In this document: positions 24,923 through 37,079 of the stretch, one piece after another | How positions within the stretch are numbered: the first letter of the stretch is position 1 | Layout of the letters: each line of letters starts with the position of its first letter | NCBI GenBank assembly: GCA_008360955.1 | Contig: LUCM01001632.1 | Coordinates: 1-64,000 of the forward strand | Length of the DNA stretch: 64,000 nucleotides | Direction: 5' to 3' | Source: Fasciolopsis buskii | Taxonomy: Eukaryota > Platyhelminthes > Trematoda > Plagiorchiida > Fasciolidae | Position numbers and translations under genes: made by a program | Notes under the pieces: model-generated | What the model saw: the letters and a program-made list of their open reading frames with translations, nothing else | Database searches by the model: none | What the model was told of the DNA's origin: nothing

Positions 24923-25411
24923 CCCAGCACCAAACATTAAGTCCAGCGCCATTCACCATTGACTTTCCAGTTGTCACGCGCAGCAATGCAGACAATAAAT
25001 ATGCAAGGTGGACGGAGACTGGACACACGGTTGGAAAAGAAATGAACGTCATCGTAACCATTGAACGGAAAAGAGTCTAACTGAACAAACGACAACACAA
25101 TCCTCACGGTTCACAATTTCCTGCTGAATACTTTATGTCTCTGATTGTTGAGACCGTTTGAGTCAAGCCACGAATGCAAAGACACCTGCTATACATAAGT
25201 TCGTTGCACATTTTCTTATTCCAAGCTGCTACGTTAAGTGGGTATAGGCACAGAGGATTTCCTTGAGCAGGCTAGTGACCGAAGAACAAGAAAATCTATT
25301 GTAAAGCAATGAAAGACTATCAAGGTTGAAGGCGAGAATGAACTTTTCAGCAGCAGAGTAGTGAGCTGTTGGCACAAGTTGACTTTTGGGGAACTAATCT
25401 CATAAAATGTT

Positions 25412-25575
25412 AGATTGATCGGCGGTGGCCGAGGGCTAAGTTTGTGGCGTCTGGACATGAAGGTAGCGGATTCCAATCCTCCCATCGCCGGTCAACTTTC
25501 CCACTTGGCAGCCCTCTGTTGACCGCGACCCTTCCTGAAAATGATGTTAATAAAGTTAGTGAAAAAGATTTAAAA
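25412..25575 (+). repeat. tRNA-derived SINE, copy c
   Basis: The 5' head has a pol III A box (TGGCCGAGGGC, 25426-25436) and B box (GGATTCCAATCC, 25468-25479) in tRNA-like spacing. The A box resembles tRNA-Ser/Leu genes. A unique body follows (GGTCAACTTTCCCACTTGGC and CCTTCCTGAAAATGATGTTA) and then a tail ATAAAGTTAGTGAAAAAG. It is the clearest copy for defining the head. Mobilisation would need a partner LINE, which cannot be named here. Confidence 0.75.
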
Positions 25576-25899
25576 GATGCTGAGAAAGATAATCTCATAA
25601 AACGTCAGATTGATTAAGAAGTTGGAAGAGACTTACCGAGAGAGAGATTTTCAAGTGGCTTCCATTATCGTAAATTTTCATGCACGTCTTTGTATTCGCT
25701 ACTATCTACGAACTGGGCAATTGTTGTGGGGCGCTCACGCAATGTTTGTCACTTACCTGTAAGGCGAAGAGCGATCCATGCAATTTCATTTCAGCCATAC
25801 TGCAGTATCGGACAATAATCTCTAAGGAAATGAAGAATGGATTCAACTGAACTAGCGATGTTGATTTTCATGCGCACGACTAGAAGTATTCTGGACGTT

Positions 25900-27110
25900 T
25901 GGTTAATCACCTGACCACTACCATTCTTCGCATACTGAACTGAGTTGGAGTGATATTTCACTGAAAAACTGATCTGAATTGCTACTTCAGTTTCTTCGGG
26001 CGCATAAGTCCATCAATTTTCAAGATTCCTCTCAAAACATCTTCAGTTGAGGTTCTAAATGTATGCGCATCTTGTTCGCCTCCTTAAAGTTAGAGCTTGG
26101 ATTTTTTGGCCTTCAGACTCCCCAACTCCTGAAAAATCCAATGGACTTGATGGACAACGGATTCACGGTCGCAGGATAAACCTCTTGGCAAGTGCACTGC
26201 TCACCTAATTTTATCCCACTACAATTTGTCGGAGTTCTTTGCTTATCCTATATCTTCTCTTCATAACTATTGAAAAGCCGAGTCAGATAGACATTCTGAG
26301 ACCACCCGGGTTTGCGGTTTTAGCCGATGGCTATTAGGCAGCAGCAAAAGTGCATTAAAACTGGCGCATAACTCAAGTTTGGACAAATGGCCAAGTAAGT
26401 TCTTCAGTTTTGGACAGAATCTCGTCAACAGTAGTTTACTGCGGCATGGTCAAGCTGAATCTTGTTACTTGTATAGTTGGAAACCTTTGTTGCTTTGCGA
26501 GGCTAACTGTTTTGGAAGTTATCTCTAGGCGTTAATAACTGATTGTCTGAACAAAACTGGATTAGCATGTTTCCGTTGTTGGAAACTCAGCTGGTAATGC
26601 ACGATACCCAAAAGAAGCCTCTGCCACACTGAAATTTCCAACCTGAGCATTAAAATCGCCTGCTACTGAGACGCTTTTCTTGCTAGTTCGTCACGTTAGT
26701 TGTCCTTCTGCGTGTCGGCGCAACAGTCTGTTGGACCGCATGCTGAGATGACAGTATAATTATCCTTTCTTATGAAGGAATGACTCCGGAAGACTTACGG
26801 TAAGCAGAAGCCTATTATCTAAATTCTATTCTGACAGTAGCTGTAGCCTTTTCACTCAGTGCTACTCCTGAAACACTGACCTGACGCTCGACCTGTTTCG
26901 CCTCTCAACATGAGCAGAAAGTATCCTGATAATGTTTTTGGCGCTGTTAGCTGCGTTAAAACACTCTGAACCTGAATTCTTGTTCCATCAGCTGCAAATG
27001 GATCCATTGTGAGTGCCAAACAACCCGGGTGAACTGCTTGGTTGAGGGTGCACGCGGCAAGGCAGTCAAGATTAATATCTTGATGAGGCTTGAGAAGACT
27101 TGAGTTAGCA
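25900..27110 (-). mobile_element. Decayed non-LTR retrotransposon (RTE-like), endonuclease part
   Basis: Reading the minus strand across frameshifts gives the order of an APE-type endonuclease: a segment with CTLNQAVHPGCLALTMDPFA and LTQLTAPKTLSGYFLLMLRG, then VISACGPTDC, then VAGDFNAQVGNFSVAEASFG, then LDHAAVNYC. These correspond to N-terminal, SAYAPT-like, catalytic GDFNAQVG and SDH-region blocks of RTE-type endonucleases common in trematode genomes. Several stops and frameshifts break it. No reverse transcriptase part was found, so it is a truncated, dead fragment. Clade placement is tentative. Confidence 0.7.
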
Positions 27111-27129
27111 GAATGAAAATTATTTACCA

Positions 27130-30100
27130 TAGTGAACGGTTTAAAGTCCTGAGAACGTTATCAGCTGGGGCACTGTGGATGGACAGGGAGCAATGTGAGA
27201 CGGTTGGGAAACAAGTTAAAGGTCGAATTAATGTGAAGAAACTGTGAGGACTGGCGAACTTACCAATGTCCATCCTGCACGATACAGTGCGCAGCCCGGT
27301 CCTGGTTATCCTATGTGACGACCATTGCAAGGTAGAAGTCTTTGTGTGGTATATCTTATGGAAAACAGTGGTTGGGAGTTGCTAAGTAGTCCAGTCGCCA
27401 TACAGGAGAACGATCCAAGTCCTCAATCAAAGCATTTTGTTATAACAAGAAGCCATCCGAAAGGCAGCGCGAAGCTCATGAATGGAAACCCATCTATTTG
27501 GATCAGTCATTCTTCCACTCATTTTTTCGACTGAGCAGCCAGTTCAAATCAACCTAATCTGGAGGACCAGGGGACCGCTTCTGCATATGTCTACCCACTG
27601 ACTTAGCCTGATTGATTGGATTTTCGATTTAGATAATCTATCTCGTATATTATACAGTTCATGGCGGATCTCACTTCGTAACATCCAAAAAAATGCAAAT
27701 TCAGCATGGCAGTCTCAATAAAACTAAATGCATTGCTTGTTATGCCACAGAGATTTAGGCTTATTGATATCTTTCTCAAAAGGTTTGTTTTCCGAATGGC
27801 CAACCCCAGACGATATATCGTTGTTGGAAACAACAGTAACAATAAATATAGCCATAACCGATTTTTGATATCACAAATGTGAACCACTAAAAATGTTCCC
27901 GTTCGTCTAATGGCCTAAGGAATACCTAATTTCATAGAATTCATCAACTGCATACTCTTTAAAATGATCAATAGAGTCCACAATCAACCATGTACTGTCC
28001 CGCTTGTTCTTAGCCTAAGTCTATGAGATGCTGAAGACCAAGGTACTTACGGCTGCCTGGGAGAATGAACTATAATTTTACCAGCATCATAAGAAGAAAA
28101 AAGTCGTTAAAAATCTTTTGAAATACTAGGTGAGTACTAGTTAATTTCCCTAAGGAGAAATTAATAAGATCTTGTGGTTGATGCAATGACACGTCAGGAG
28201 TCAATCGCGAAGTCTACTCAGCAGATATCGATGTAAAATTGAGCACAGTCAATAAAATATCAACTTTGGGGAAAAGATTGTAGTTCTGATGGAAATTTGA
28301 AATGTCACTAGATTGAAACAACTTTTCTAAATACTTACCACGTCTCAAGCTATTTCCTTATCAATGATATCTTCTGTGTTTGGTGGGCCAACAACATTTT
28401 GAAACTGAAATGGAAAGGAATATCATCGATGTGTTCCAAGTACAAACTGGCTAAAGCGTCGTTGATTTCTTCACAGCAATCCTCGTTTGGAAATGTCCTG
28501 TTTTATTCACTCGGTCTGACGTTAACTGGCATGATAGAGTTATGATTTCTCTGGAAATGACAAAAAGCCGATATGGAGTATCACAGCGGCAATAATATTC
28601 ATGCTATACACAACGTCGAGCTGCTCTTTAGAACTCGTGATGTAACGCACTGAACCGCTACCTTCAGCCTTTATCGCACCGACTGGAAAAATATTGGGCG
28701 TGAAAGTGTTTTAGCTGTGTGCCGTAACCGGACGTATATCTCTTTGCTGTGAAAATGAGACTAATTCAGTGTCGTACATTTCTTTTGGAACAATTATATA
28801 TTTGCCTGCTTATCTAACAGTTGTGTGATGGATGAATTTGGTAAAAATGACCACGCATTGTAGGCCAGAAAGTTTGGCACCATGGTTCAGGAATGATTGA
28901 GTCAAACACCAAAACGGATAACCATGTGTCTTTGTGTACGGAATTTTTCATCCTTTCCAGAAGACAAAAAATTAACACAAAACAACAAGTTTTTACAACG
29001 TTCATTCAAGAAGATCGTGCAAAAGAGCTGAAATTAAAAAAGACATTTTACTGACAAAAACGCTTTTCGTAATCAAGGCCTTCATTTCACTGGTTGTCCT
29101 CAGTTTCTATAGTTCCATGGATATCTATTTATAATGATTACAGTCAGGAAAGGAACGATTATACCAAATATCGGTGAACTGTATTGTAAGGTTGGGGTGT
29201 CACAATGAATGGTTTTCCAGGAAAACGAATTTGCAAAAATGCAAACAGATGACGAATTGAAGAATGCCAGCCTTTTTGCCTGCTAACTTTATTCATTTAT
29301 TGTGCTACTTTTCGGAAAATAAACGCAAATGAAGGCAGGTTTACTCATTGGACTGATTTCCTTAGAAAATTAGAAAACTGAGTCTACGATAAATTTGTAT
29401 GATGCATAAGAGAAAGAAATGACCTCAAAATGCAAATATCAGGCTGTATTAATTTCGCCATGAATTTTTCAAAAAGATATTTACAGATGTTAGTTACTCA
29501 AAGCGACAGGTGAACAAAAGATCGGATTTGATGGGGTATTTTAGATATCTACATACTATACAAAAACGGAACAAAAAACTTTGGTTCTAGACAGCGATCA
29601 CTTAAAGCTACTTCCAGACACAGACAGGAATTAGCCAAGAAAAATACACCCAGGTCATAGGGGTCACTAAGAGCTGGAGATAACGATTTCAACTACACTG
29701 ACCCAGAAAATCAAAACTGAAATATGAAATGCAGGACAGAATTGATAATCTGTCACTGGTTATTCCAATTTTGTAGGTTGCTTTCGATCTCGCCGATAAA
29801 CAGCATCGAGCGGATCGTGGAGTGAGGACTGTTAATGATGACGTTTAAGTCACTGATTCCTCTGATTGGTTCAAATACTGTGGCCCAAAATCTTGCCAGA
29901 TTGACAAAACTATGAGAAATAATGTTGTCAGATTGAATCAGTCAACGAAATCAGGGAATTTCGACTGGTCAACAAAACGGTGCAAAAGAAAAATGCGTTG
30001 CGGCATTCGTGGCATCAAATTCATTGTACCACAAGCACTAATATACACAAAATGACACGAACAATGTATAATCATGAATGGACGATCAGTTTTTCCTTTT

Positions 30101-31184
30101 CTTGATGTTGACCAGATAATATCCTCATTTTTTTCATTCAGCAAATTTTTAAATTTTTTCCCTAATTTTTTCTAGCAAAGTTTTTATCCGACCACATAAT
30201 TCCTTGTCCATAGACCAGTGGGGCAATTTAAACTAAGGATCGAAAAAGGACAAATAATCTGCTGCGGTTCCGCTAACTGTGGACAGTTTTCACGTGTCGT
30301 CTAGATGGGTATTCTGCTAAAGTCTGTTTCCCACTGAATCGCGTTCCCGTTCAGGCGAGACGAACGTGTGCTGCTGCTGTCTCATAAAGCTGAGATAGGT
30401 ATGTAATATTTATAATTTTCTATGTGGTGAGCTGAACGTTGATATCACATTGTAAGTGATTTCCTGGAGCCCTGTAATTGAGTAGGTGCTGTAGGTGGCC
30501 ATTGGGCCCAACTGAGCTGTCACCTTCGGCTTGTAGTGGGCACGTTTCACGTTTACATGTAATAGAAAAACTCCAGATTAAATATGTTAAAGATAGTAAG
30601 AGGAAAAAGTACATCGCAGCTGAAGTTATATTGGTCACAAATAGACCACCTGGAATTCTTTTGGCATGTGGCGAACTATTTTTTTGTATTCAGCTGCTAA
30701 AAGAAAGCAAATGAATATCTTTGCCATCTACAAATATAGCTCACGAGTGCGGGTTTAGCCAATTAGTGGTCAGATGCTTCATTATCGAAGTGTGATCACA
30801 GAGTATAAGTAGTGCGAATGAGTAATAGGGATGGCACAATCATCATTGCAATTACCTATCTTATTACTGGCGTAGTGTAACCGCTAAATGAGAGCAAGAT
30901 ACGTTTGTCAGCTGGAAACACAAAAGAGCTTTGGTTCAAAACCATTTCTAAATTAAAGAAATATTTCCCAGGGAAGCATACTCACACGAGAAGCAAAAAT
31001 ATTTATATCAGACCAAATGAAAATGGATATCCAAAAAAGCTTATTCGTTTACTCAGCTGATTGAGAAAATAGACATAAGTGCTGATTCGCACGGTTCCTA
31101 AAGAGTATACTCTCATATCTTCCACACGGGAAAGACCTATAAAAACGAGTTGAAAAAACATAAGTAGCGCGCAACACTGTTACA
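27130..31184. other. No gene recognised
   Basis: About 4 kb of AT-rich DNA. Open frames at 27124-27330 (-), 27325-27534 (+), 27603-27887 (-) and 30478-30714 (+) lack supporting splice sites, and I recognise no repeat. Confidence 0.4.
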
Positions 31185-31390
31185 TTAACTCTTAACATTT
31201 TCTTTTATCTTTAAACCTTTTACTTCCTTTATTACTGAGATAACAATGTGCATCTTTTTTCAGGATGGAGGCCACAGCCAACAGAGGACTGCCAGGTGGG
31301 GAAATTGACCGGCGGTGGGAGGATTGGAATCCGCTACCTTCACGTCCAAAAGCCACAAATTTAGCCCTTGGCCACCGCCAACCAATTGCA
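31185..31390 (-). repeat. tRNA-derived SINE, copy d (most complete)
   Basis: On the minus strand: A box TGGCCAAGGGC, B box GGATTCCAATCC, CCCACCGCCGGTCAATTTCC, body with GGCTGTGGCCTCCATCCTGA, then CAGTAATAAAGGAAGTAAAA and a purine-rich tail with GATAAAAGA. It matches the copy at 25.4 kb closely over the head and first half and has the longest 3' part, so it is the best template for a consensus. Confidence 0.75.
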
Positions 31391-31399
31391 GAGAGTCTC

Positions 31400-33479
31400 T
31401 TTATCTTCTGGTCCAAAGAACGCCACCCGGTAGGTGTTACTCTCCGTTGGACCTACGCCTTCTATCAGAGCTGGAAGGGCTATCTGTTCATTTCTCTACA
31501 ATCTGCCAGCAGCTGCGCGTTTGTGAAATCTTCTAGTTACATCCTATACCGGGTATTTTTGAATCAACTCTGAATAATTCCGATATACTTACGAAGTAAT
31601 GTCCGAAGTGGCACAGATGCATTCTGGATGGTCCAAACTGAATCCTATCCTTGTGTCTAGAAGCGTATGAAATTTACCCATGAACTACCCTGAATCTAAC
31701 CATTCAAGCAAATCTACTCAGAGAACCACGCCCATCATTTAAGCACATAACATCACTTCCCATGAAATTTAGCTGAATGCCCAGATAATCTTGTAGTAAT
31801 GAACATTTTACGTGAATTTCAACGTGTGTTACTGGTAACAGTGTCGAGAAGGGGTTACCGCTGCAATATTCGCATTTACTGTCGTTGCATTGCAGATCTT
31901 ATTTTCAGACAAAACGTGCAAATTGGTTATCCGAATGGGTTGAAGGGAACAAATTTACTGAGCCTACACTGTTGCTATTTGGCTAGCTTTGAAACTGAAT
32001 ATCTATATTAAAACTGTCTATAATTTTTTGTACAATTCATAAGTCTGTTATTTATGACTTGTTAATCCTGAATTTAGGATGTACCTATGCACTTCGGATT
32101 TGTTTGTGCTAATATACTCTTAGTTTCATAAAACCTTTTCTGTCCAGTTTATACGGTCAGATTTAGACAATTTTACTTTCAACATCCTCTTCTTTACACG
32201 CATAGTCTGCATTTTTTTCGTCGTATGGTGACTAATGCCGAATTTTTATAGCTTTTTTTATGCCTTACCGCCGACTTGGATAGATGCCAAATTTACTGAG
32301 GTAGATTTTTTTCTTTATTGTCGCTGAGGTATCCGGTTAAGAGCTTGGTTATATACATGCAAGTATATATCTGGATGATGACTGTATATAACAAGCAGAA
32401 ATATTTCGAGTATTACCGATGAATTCGGATAATTTGAGGCAAATGAAACATTCTCTTAAATGACTAATCATATTCATTGGAGTTGGACAGAGTTTGTCAG
32501 ATAGGTTTATGTGATTTATCGTCTTCGATCTCAGTCGGCAACTTATCTGCTGTAGAACGGCGAAACGGGTCTAAAATGACTACCATCCCATGTGGTGGTG
32601 TCCAGTGTGGATATGCTTGAAACCTTGAGGAGAAGTTTGAACCTAGTGGATGATTTGTCGGCACTGCCACCTCTTAGTGCCATCCGTCCAACAGAATACA
32701 AAAAATTCGGATCGGATTATATTTAGACAAATGTGGCGCTTATTAATCACTACAAAGTGGGATAAAAACTGCAAGAGACTTTAGCTTTTGGCGATAATCC
32801 AAGATTGATAGCCTATGCAGACAGTCTTCTTTTTTCGCCTGCTCTGTAGAGGAGTGAGCAGTAAAGCTGAATCAGCTACGACCAATATGAATTTCTGATT
32901 AAGTTTTTCCTGAATAGTTTAACTAGTGATGTTACTGCACTTGCAAATTATTGGTCTTGCGACTTGTGCTGTGTAGTAGGTTGGTAATTTTCAGAAAGGT
33001 ATGATAAAAACAAAAGAATGACAGTGATTGGGAAAAAGAGATAAAATCTATTTTAACAAGGAACAAGATGTGGTTGATAAGTTGGTTTGCACAAGTCACA
33101 CAAGGAGAGATGCTTGAATTGAGTTGCCAGGTAATCTCGTTATGCTTCCGTTTCAGAGAAAATTCGGTGAAATTTTCATTTTTTTATTCTCCTAGTTTTT
33201 TACTGCCACGACAACGAAATCGGATCAGATTTTGCTGACGAGGTGGACAGTCCAAATTGATACTAATTGAATAAGGAAAAACAGTTTTCAAATTTTACTG
33301 TCCCGTTTATTCAATAGGTAGTTTTGGATAACCTGGGAAAGTAAACCGTTAAAATCTTGTTTTCTTTCTTTTCTCCGATGCCCAGGATTCTATAAAAATT
33401 GGATACGGTTTGGATGCTTAAGGTGATGTGCTTCAGTTAGTAATTAAATTTATCAAACTATTGTTATATTCTAACTGAC
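31400..33479. other. No gene recognised
   Basis: AT-rich sequence. The short open frames at 31265-31573 (+) largely read through the SINE. I see no splice-bounded frame or recognisable repeat. Confidence 0.35.
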
Positions 33480-33584
33480 TTATTTGCATAATTGTTTGAG
33501 TGTCTTGTACATTGGATCACCAGGTAAGTGTGGACGTTTATCCACAAGATCGAAAGCAGCAACAGTCTGATTCGCGGCTGTAAA
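33480..33584 (-). CDS. Terminal exon of a micro-exon-containing gene, unknown protein
   Basis: The acceptor is strong (GAGCTCTCTGACGCAG, preceded by a T run) and the exon starts in phase 0 with FTAANQTVAAFDLVDKRPHL, then PGDPMYKTLKQLCK and TAA. It joins in phase to the 41-nt exon at 33666-33706 across an 81-nt intron. The composition is clearly coding-like. I do not recognise the family. No AATAAA lies within 100 bases of the stop, so the 3' end is not located. Confidence 0.5.
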   Translation of the reverse strand, partial: FTAANQTVAAFDLVDKRPHLPGDPMYKTLKQLCK

Positions 33585-33665
33585 CTGCGTCAGAGAGCTC
33601 AAAAAAACAAGATTAGTGATAGTAAATTCCACTAACACAAAATAAAAATAGTCGACGAAGCTTAC

Positions 33666-33706
33666 TGGGGTCATGTTGCTGCTCATTCCGAAATTAGAAA
33701 CAACAG
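33666..33706 (-). CDS. Micro-exon, 41 nt
   Basis: It is bounded by a strong acceptor (TTTCTCTATCTCTCACAG) and a GTAAGC donor. It encodes VVSNFGMSSNMTP with a split first codon (phase 1 in, phase 0 out). The outgoing phase matches the terminal exon at 33584, and the incoming phase matches the 43-nt exon at 33744-33786. Both splice sites are near consensus. Confidence 0.48.
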
Positions 33707-33743
33707 CTGTGAGAGATAGAGAAATGCAGCGAAAAATAATCAC

Positions 33744-33786
33744 AGTATGATTCCAGAAGGTAAACTGGAGTGTGTTCCGGCTGTGA
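33744..33786 (-). CDS. Micro-exon, 43 nt
   Basis: The acceptor is AATCTCTATTTCAG. The donor is the weaker GTGATT, followed by a 37-nt intron that ends in CTCTCACAG. It encodes SQPEHTPVYLLESY plus one base (phase 0 in, phase 1 out). Joined to the 41-nt exon it gives YLLESYSVVSNFG without a stop. The exon is supported by phase agreement more than by donor strength. Confidence 0.38.
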
Positions 33787-33789
33787 CTG

Positions 33790-36700
33790 AAATAGAGATT
33801 AACTGACTGCACATTCCGCGATATAAAACACGTTCCTGTTTCGCCTATTTGATCATTTGTTGTTTACTTTGAATCACATGAATCTGGTTTGGCTAACGGT
33901 CCTGATGCAATTCGACCAATTCACTCGGTGTTGTTTTATTAATAGTCTGAATTTTGCTCATTTTACCGGTGATACCATCCGGACGAAATTACGCATCTTC
34001 GTTCGCCTCATTCACCCCGGATTTCATTTATTCGTTCTGTCTATTTTGAAAACCGACTGAGTACTTTAAACTTGGGAATAGCTTTTGGATCTGTTGATCA
34101 AGACAGCGTTTCGTTCGATGGCCGCGGAGATTTTAAACGTCATAACTGTTTCGGCTGGCCTGTGTTTCGATTGGTGTTTGCACTGGTATTTATGGCTTGT
34201 CAGATTTTGTGAAACTGTTGAAATTAGGGAAAATGACCAGAATATCGTGAAAGCCTTCTTTTAAATGGTGCTAGTTGCATTAAAACCTTAGTGTTAAAGA
34301 ATCCAGGAGAAACAAGCTGCCCATGCATTTTCGGTTGCAAAAGTGGGAGGTATAAATAAATTGTGTGTACTGGGTGTTTGCTGCCTGACGAAGTTTGATA
34401 GGCAAACTTCGCTGAAAGCCTAGTACACCAGTCATTGTGTCCGATAATCAAAAGAGACGAATTAATTGAGCATGCACATTTAATATTTGAGGAGTCACAC
34501 CTACGATGTGGAAAATAAATCATCTGTGGCTTTCGCCGAGCAGTTTGATAGGCAAGGACAATCGTGTAGTACCTTTAAATTTAACGGTCAAGACCGCAGG
34601 ATGACCAACCCTGGGTGTCGATTTATGATCCGTCTGCATTGTGAAATAGAGGAAGGAAACGAAACTGGAGATTCTTCAAAGCTAGGAGTGAACCCGAATG
34701 ATGCTTAACAAGAGAGCGTGAGTGTTTCTTGGCTGTTTTTCGTGATGCAATTTCCAACTAGGTGGAGAACCCACTTGAGATAACAATATTACCAACGTAT
34801 CTGAAGGACATAAAAGAGAAATTAACGCAAGTCTCTTTTCCAAGTTCTGAAAAGATCACTAGACAACACCCTGAGTTACACCAGAACCATTGGCCAATAC
34901 CTTCAAATTTCTATCCCCCAATTTGGCATACTGACATTCCTAAGATAAGTACTCTCTTAGCAACATAAGAAGGTAACGAGATAATCAAACGGCTGCAATC
35001 TGTCAAACGATGTATAATGGATAAGGAGTTCAAAATACGAAGAATGGCGAACTTATTAGGCATTCACATTGAGATATTTAAGAAAAATAACAAAGAAGAT
35101 CGGTGACCAATGTTCTACTGTTTTCTTGGCAATTTAACTGATGATACTAATCAAGAATGACAGTTCACACTTGGACACTTTGTAGAGCTGCACGCTCAAA
35201 CATTTTTAAACGGGTCAGAGAGAGTAGCACCAACCCTGTTACCGGTAGGCTTGTTTTTGCTTTTTAAGGTGGTCAAGATCCCAATAAGTCGCCAAATATC
35301 CGGAGCAGCCAGAGTGAAATATTTGATGTAAGACCGATATTACATTTCGTCTAAGACAGGTGAATCCAAGTTTGTTGGACAGGGTGTCAATAGATTGCTG
35401 CGGGGTTTCTTGTTTGAAGCAAAGACTTAATGTTTGCGTTGAAGGTTCGCAGGACCAAACAACGATGGTGCAAGGAATCGCTTATCAGATACTGACACTT
35501 TCATGCCTGCGTACAAAATGAGGACACTTGACTGTCCAGGTAGGGCATATCTAAACGCAGCACCGACTAATTTTGCTCGTTCTCCATAAGTCCAGCGTCA
35601 TACGTTGAAAAGGGAGGACCAGAAAACAGTCAGAGTTTATTTGGCGTTTGTGCACGTCTCCGCAATACCAACATAAATGATCTGGAAGGTATTAAAAGGA
35701 GAATAAATAAATGTAGCCCTTAGCTAATAACTGTCGATAGGAGAATTAAAAAGTGCTTATTAGGCCATCGAATTGGTTTGATGGCACAGCAGGTTCATGA
35801 GTACCCAGAAGTTCCCTAAAGAAACCGAAATTTTGCACCTTCGTTTTCACATATTAAGGTGAAAACGTGACCGTAGTCAGCTTAGTGCCATTACAAGAAA
35901 GATTTTTGAAATGCGGACGTTTGAGAAAATAACGTTTTTTTCGTTGTTATTGCAAAACAGGAGCTATAGATTGACAGGAAAAAGACTGGATGACATTCAA
36001 AAACCACGTAATACTAAACCGAATCTCAGCGTCAGAAATTTAGTTGGTGATACTATAAAATGAGTTTATCATAGAGGCCACTTCCTTCGAGGTAAATGGC
36101 GATGAGTGAAAACCAGATGACTGAACAGAAACAAAAAATCACTTCCCAAATATGCATTAGTTCCAATTTTCAAAAATGTCTAGTTTTGTTCCTTGATACT
36201 CAGGAGGTAAAAGCTTTTGAATACTTTCCGGGTGGATTAGTGACTACATGGTCGCGACGGTGAGGCCTTTCGTACGAGCTTGTATGAAGTTAACCAGAAC
36301 CAGGGGGCCTGATTTAGAAAACTGGGACTACCGGGGCGCTGACATTTGAGTGTAAGGGAAAACTCAACAAAAATCAGCCGCAAAATGCGTTAGTATCTGG
36401 CGGGTCACAACGAGGAACATAGCTCTTTTGCTCTCAGCGATTGAGGAACGACTGCTACAGTCAGGAAGAAAGAACCTGAATCATTTGCATTGTCAAAATA
36501 CTTGGACATTAATTTCGAAACATGCAGTCACTGTAAATTTGCATGGAATTTACAAGATATCTTCGCCTGTTTCTGCCACCTTTTCTGTTTAAACAGAATA
36601 AATCGACACTATGTAACCCATCAAATGAATCAGCCGCAACATCAGTGACGGCATGAAGAATACCCTTATTCAGACGATCATCTTGTTTGCGTTTGTGAGA

Positions 36701-37079
36701 ACCATATTCGTTCCTAAGTCGGCAAGCATAAATCATGCAGATTTGCGGTGATTATATGATCGATATTTCAACAGTGTTAGCAATATTTTCAATTGCTGTC
36801 AATGTAATTTATCGTATGACTTGTTTAATGAGTGAGAACAAACCAAGCGTTTTGCATTCGAGATCGGTAGTTTTGAAACTGTAGAGAAGCCGGTGAAATA
36901 GAGCGCATCAAATGGCATGATTCAGGGGTAACATCTGCTGGACAGACGACATCTAGAAGTAGGTCACGAAGTCTTATTCGTAGTGTTGACCATGGGGACA
37001 ACATTTTCAATTGCAGTATGTGCAATACAAATTAGCGGCAAAATAACGGTGAACGTGTTTTGTATGGAGTATTCATTTC
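33790..37079. other. No further exon recognised
   Basis: Earlier exons of the micro-exon gene should lie here or beyond; I could not place them. Open frames at 34487-34708 (+) and 34762-34968 (+) have protein-like composition but no clear splice context, and no family is recognised. Confidence 0.3.

Noticed and set aside
24669..25080. Open frames of up to 130 codons encoding poly-Ile, poly-Met, poly-His and poly-Asp
   Set aside because: They are produced by the ATC microsatellite, which is open in every frame; there is no splice or start context.
31265..31573. Open frame containing RGLPGGEIDRRWEDWNPLPS, similar to frames at 25.4 and 13.2 kb
   Set aside because: The recurring peptide is a translation of the tRNA-derived SINE, not a protein family.
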